Shown: piece by piece, positions 61,416-64,000 of the stretch | How positions within the stretch are numbered: position 1 is the first letter of the stretch | Layout: the number at the start of each line of letters is the position of its first letter | Assembly: GCF_001889265.1 (NCBI RefSeq) | Contig: NZ_CP018151.1 | Location: 1,612,001-1,676,000 of the forward strand | DNA length: 64,000 bases | Reading direction: 5' to 3' | Source of the DNA: Microbacterium sp. 1.5R | GTDB lineage: Bacteria; Actinomycetota; Actinomycetes; Actinomycetales; Microbacteriaceae | The notes under the pieces: generated by a model | What the model was told of the DNA's origin: nothing | Database searches by the model: none | The model's input: only the letters and a program-made list of their open reading frames with translations | Program-made: the position numbers and the translations under genes

Positions 61416-61463
61416 CCCGCCCCGGAGCTAGGAAGGAACGTGTAAAACTTGCTCCGGGGCGGG
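61416..61463 (-). promoter_or_regulatory. Stem-loop and AT-rich leader before the portal gene
   Basis: CCCGCCCCGGAGC (61416-61428) and GCTCCGGGGCGGG (61451-61463) pair perfectly (13 bp) around a 22-base loop. The rest of the 138-base gap (61397-61534) is AT-rich, with TAGACT and GATAAT boxes on the minus strand that could start the head and tail operon. The stem lies just ahead of the portal start, so it could end terminase transcription or control the late genes. Confidence 0.6.
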
Positions 61464-61534
61464 TAGTCTATTTAATGCTTTCCCAGTAACTATTATCCCA
61501 GATATGTCATAGGGGGTGTTTTTGGCGCTATGTA

Positions 61535-63061
61535 CTATGCGGCGTCGAAGAAGTCAATGCGCACAGGTGCGGCTGCACGCTCGTCTTCCAGCGCATAAGC
61601 CGCGAGAGCTGCGGCCTCAATGGGCGTGATATCCGTGGAATCAGGCGCGCCCTTTGGACGCCCGAAGGCCCACGAATTCGTATTACCCATCTGGCGCTTT
61701 ACGGCAATCTCGACCGCAGAGTCAAGCGGGGCTTGCGAATAGTGACGCAGCTTGTCTTCTCGCAGGAGCGTCATGAAGTGCACAGAGGCGCGCTTGACGT
61801 CTGCAAAAAGCATGGGACGCTCACTCACGCGGGGGGACGCCGTGCGCAGCTCCTTCATGACGTTCTCGGTGGCGGGGCTGTACGAGTCGTACGTCACCGC
61901 GCGGCCCAGCTTGCGGGCGGTCTGAATGACCTGCTTAGCGAAGCCCTTCACGCTGTCCTGGTGGTGGAGGACGGCGACGTGAGTACGCCCGTCCTTGTCC
62001 TTCCACGCCTGCACCATAGAGGCCCAGTCCGCGTCAGGGTGCACGAAGATGCAGAGGGCAGAGACCTTGGGAGCCTCGGTCCAGTCCGGCAGCGCAGAGG
62101 CCAGCCAGAGCGGCTGCGGGATGAGCGCAGTATTAGAGCCTTCTGCGCCGAAGAGGTTGAAGTACTCGCGGGTGTACTTCTTCACGCCCAGGCGTTCGTA
62201 GCTGTTCTCGATGCGGTCCAGGGTGGTGAGGGTCCCGATACCGGGGTGCATCGCCAGCGTCAGCTCACGGGCACGGGCGCGCGGGTGGTCGGCGTCGGGT
62301 ACCCACGCCTCCAGCTCCTCAGGGTCGGTGTCGTCCGCGAGCATGTACGCCACGCGTCCGGCGCGCTCATCGTGCAGCGTCTTCCAGAACTCGGAGCCGT
62401 CACGGTAGTCACCGGCTGTACCGGCAAGGATGAGCTGGCCCTCAGGGCGCGTGTCGAAGGCGGGGATGACCGCCCCAATGATGTCCTCCCAGCGCTCAGG
62501 GCTGGACTCTCCCGCCTCGTCCAGGAGGAGGGTGTCATACGCGCCGGAGCGCACGGCGTCACCGTCCGGCGAGAGCACGGAGAGGACCGAACCGTTGGGG
62601 AACTCCACGCGCTCGGAGCCGTTGGAGCGGATGAGCTTGACGGGGCGCGCGTCATCCTCGGGCCAGCGGCGCGCAATGGGTCCATACACGTCCAGGCGGT
62701 AGCGCTCTGAGGACTTCTTCTGGGTAGTGAGGAGCGTGAACGCGGCGAAGTGGACGGGACGCAGGTAGCAGCGACCCAGCAGAATGCAGAATAGGGTGGT
62801 GGTCTTTGCGCTTCGACGCGGCATAATGACCGCATTCATGAGCGCGCCACCATTGAGCATGTCCGCAATTCGCAGCATCTGCGGGTGCACGGTCGCGAGA
62901 ATCCCCAGCAGCCACGCGCCTACCAGGAACTCGTCCCGGCTCTGCTGCGTGGTCGTCAGCTCGGACTGGTACAGCGGTGCAATTCCTGAGTCGCGCTTGG
63001 CTAGCCACTCAGACTCCTCGCGGAGCGGGTGATTGGTTACCTCATCCGGTAGGGCTGTCAT
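61535..63061 (-). CDS. Terminase large subunit
   Basis: A 508-residue packaging motor. It has a Walker A-type segment MPRRSAKTTTLFCILLG (degenerate GKT to AKT), Walker B DTLLLDEAGES and a C-terminal nuclease domain with acidic residues (ALCIFVHPDADWASMVQ). ATG at 63061 is preferred over one at 63100 because the latter lies deep in the 50-aa gene upstream. The two genes overlap by 20 bases. No small terminase gene is recognised. Confidence 0.88.
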   Translation of the reverse strand: MTALPDEVTNHPLREESEWLAKRDSGIAPLYQSELTTTQQSRDEFLVGAWLLGILATVHPQMLRIADMLNGGALMNAVIMPRRSAKTTTLFCILLGRCYLRPVHFAAFTLLTTQKKSSERYRLDVYGPIARRWPEDDARPVKLIRSNGSERVEFPNGSVLSVLSPDGDAVRSGAYDTLLLDEAGESSPERWEDIIGAVIPAFDTRPEGQLILAGTAGDYRDGSEFWKTLHDERAGRVAYMLADDTDPEELEAWVPDADHPRARARELTLAMHPGIGTLTTLDRIENSYERLGVKKYTREYFNLFGAEGSNTALIPQPLWLASALPDWTEAPKVSALCIFVHPDADWASMVQAWKDKDGRTHVAVLHHQDSVKGFAKQVIQTARKLGRAVTYDSYSPATENVMKELRTASPRVSERPMLFADVKRASVHFMTLLREDKLRHYSQAPLDSAVEIAVKRQMGNTNSWAFGRPKGAPDSTDITPIEAAALAAYALEDERAAAPVRIDFFDAA

Positions 63062-63194
63062 CGTCCATCCGTTCCAGAAGGTTTGCGGACTGAAGTTCAA
63101 TCGCCCGCGCGATGCGGTCCTCTGCGATTCCGGAGGGCGCGTACAGACGTACCTGTGCGGTTGCGCAGAGAGTTGCGAGGTCGGACACGTTCAT
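63042..63194 (-). CDS. Small phage protein (50 aa) upstream of terminase
   Basis: An ORF that runs MNVSDLATLCATAQVRLYAP, SGIAEDRIARAIELQSANLL and ends RMDDDSPTG. It is helical and acidic at the end. An in-frame ATG five codons earlier is an alternative. Its end overlaps the terminase start, which suggests coupling. It may be a remnant or very small packaging partner; no family is recognised. Confidence 0.55.
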   Translation of the reverse strand: MNVSDLATLCATAQVRLYAPSGIAEDRIARAIELQSANLLERMDDDSPTG

Positions 63195-63281
63195 GTGATT
63201 TCCATTCATGTGAATACGGGGAGAGAGACGCCTGTTAGAGCCGAAGGCGGGGATTGCTCTGCCGTGTCTTAAAAAACTCGG

Positions 63282-63404
63282 TCAGCGTGCGAATATCTCG
63301 GTGAAGTGTGCGAGGATCGCGTCACGGTCTAGCTGCTTGGCATCTACGTATCGCTGCTGCTCAGCCAGCTTCATGAAGAGGTCGGTTGCTTCATCGGGTG
63401 TCAT
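63282..63404 (-). CDS. Small phage protein (40 aa)
   Basis: The ORF runs MTPDEATDLFMKLAEQQRYV to LDRDAILAHFTEIFAR. Its ATG overlaps the stop of the 71-aa gene by four bases, a strong sign of real translation. It is helical. A stretch of six Ts (63271-63276 on the opposite strand sense) follows the stop, with no clear stem before it. Confidence 0.6.
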   Translation of the reverse strand: MTPDEATDLFMKLAEQQRYVDAKQLDRDAILAHFTEIFAR

Positions 63405-63616
63405 GCCTTGTCCTTCGGTGCGTAGTCCATGACCTGCGCCCACGCCTCTCGCATCGCACGGCTTAGCTGCTCACGGAAGGCCAGCTCACGGTCCATCCAG
63501 CGCTGCGCCCACGCCACAACCTCGGCGTCTGCTGCGCCTCGCAGCCGGTCAGGTCCGTGCTCGGCAGCGATGTGACGGGCAAGGTCTACCTGTTCGGTGA
63601 AGTAGTCGCGGCTCAC
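63401..63616 (-). CDS. Small phage protein (71 aa)
   Basis: A 71-residue protein, GTG start at 63616: SRDYFTEQVDLARHIAAEHG, then AEVVAWAQRWMDRELAFREQ. It is helical, with no signal peptide and no known family. It overlaps the next upstream gene by four bases, so it is part of a coupled run of small genes before terminase. Confidence 0.65.
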   Translation of the reverse strand: MSRDYFTEQVDLARHIAAEHGPDRLRGAADAEVVAWAQRWMDRELAFREQLSRAMREAWAQVMDYAPKDKA

Positions 63617-63819
63617 TCCTCTACCTCCTCGGGCAGGGCAGCAGCCAGCTCCTCGCGCTCTGTCTCCAGTGCGTCAAGCTGTGCAGCCGATGCGTCTAGC
63701 TGGGTCTGTAGGTTGGTGAGCTGTGACTCATAGCTGGTGAGTACCTGCGTCTCCTGCTCGATGCGTACATCTAGCTCGGTGATGCGTGCCTCAATGGCTG
63801 CGCGTACGGCGGCGTTCAT
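63613..63819 (-). CDS. Small coiled-coil phage protein (68 aa)
   Basis: The sequence is nearly all coiled coil, with IEARITELDVRIEQETQVLT and TNLQTQLDASAAQLDALETE, ending EEVEE. The heptad pattern suggests a self-associating or partner-binding protein. Its GTG/ATG start overlaps the upstream gene by four bases. Confidence 0.65.
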   Translation of the reverse strand: MNAAVRAAIEARITELDVRIEQETQVLTSYESQLTNLQTQLDASAAQLDALETEREELAAALPEEVEE

Positions 63820-64000
63820 GCCTGTGCCTCCACGTCTCCGACGCGCTGATACAGCACGTCACCTACCTGCACGTCTTCCCATACGCCCAGGCCCACGCCA
63901 GCCTCTAGTCCCTGCTCTGCCTCGGTGAGGTCGTCGGCGTACCGGCGAAGGCTCGCAACCTCCAGGTCGGAAGCCAGGTAGTCGTCTCCTCGTGTGAGGA
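63816..64000 (-). CDS. Phage protein, C-terminal part (runs off the window)
   Basis: The last 60 codons of a minus-strand gene are visible; the start is beyond 64000. It reads TRGDDYLASDLEVASLRRYA, then EAGVGLGVWEDVQVGDVLYQ and ends EAQA. The VGDVLYQR text resembles a short beta-rich DNA- or ligand-binding domain, but no family is assigned. Confidence 0.55.
   Translation of the reverse strand, partial: LTRGDDYLASDLEVASLRRYADDLTEAEQGLEAGVGLGVWEDVQVGDVLYQRVGDVEAQA

Larger units (their letters stand above)
50725..64000 (-). mobile_element. Prophage, left part (tail to terminase), continues beyond the window
   Basis: From the dprA junction on, every supported gene is on the minus strand and belongs to a siphovirus structural module: small proteins, terminase, portal, protease-capsid fusion, connectors, tail tube, tape measure and tail fibre-like proteins. 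Genes abut or overlap closely. The compact order and fused capsid gene resemble the small-genome siphoviruses of Microbacterium and Arthrobacter. Integrase, repressor and lysis genes are not in this part. Confidence 0.93.

Noticed and set aside
63271..63276. Run of six T on the minus strand as a slippery frameshift site or terminator
   Set aside because: It falls after a stop codon with no overlapping frame to shift into, and no stable stem precedes it.
1..64000. CRISPR arrays, tRNA or rRNA genes, insertion sequences
   Set aside because: No regularly spaced repeats, no tRNA or rRNA sequence and no transposase were seen on either strand.

Overview
This window is a high-GC actinobacterial chromosome segment, most likely from Microbacteriaceae and probably Microbacterium. 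The evidence is the GC-rich codon use, the many GTG/TTG starts, the actinobacterial marker families (DUF177-rpmF-rnc-mutM, DUF2469, DUF3515, DUF2004, DUF427) and the conserved order ffh ... rpsP-khpA-rimM-trmD ... rplS-lepB-rnhB-DUF2469-yraN-comM-dprA. No rRNA, tRNA, CRISPR array or insertion sequence was found.

Positions 1-50.7 kb are core chromosome. Working left to right: a TerC-type fragment, a Lon-N-domain protein and DUF427; a flavin-dependent monooxygenase coupled to an O-acetylhomoserine sulfhydrylase; a leucine attenuator with leuCD; a cell-envelope run murA-plsC-gpsA-ddl; DUF3515, thiL, rsmD and recG; coaD; DUF177-rpmF-rnc-mutM. Next comes a minus-strand cassette (34-aa leader ORF, small protein, two paralogous GNATs, ABC ATPase and FtsX-like permease). 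It is followed by smc-ftsY-DUF2004, lipAB, a TetR regulator, ffh, a DMT exporter facing a LysR regulator, the glycerol locus glpD-glpF-glpK facing a SorC-type regulator, a YbdK-type ligase, and the ribosome/export/RNase block ending in comM and dprA.

From about 50.72 kb to the right edge lies a prophage. Its junction cuts dprA: the native DprA sequence stops inside the conserved FLSRN region and continues into phage DNA. The visible phage genes are all on the minus strand, so they read from the right edge toward the junction: small early ORFs, large terminase, portal, a single protein fusing an HK97-type (S78) protease to the major capsid protein, connector, tail terminator, major tail protein, a short tape measure, a large multi-module tail protein and an FnIII tip protein. 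Integrase, repressor and lysis genes are not in view and should lie beyond 64 kb.

Regulatory signals recur. At least eight genes have a TAnnnT box exactly six bases before the start codon, which points to leaderless transcription. Other notable signals are a 34-bp perfect palindrome inside rnc, a leucine-codon leader peptide with a 10-bp hairpin before leuC, a 16-bp palindromic operator in the glp divergent region and an inverted repeat across the promoter of the GNAT/ABC cassette.
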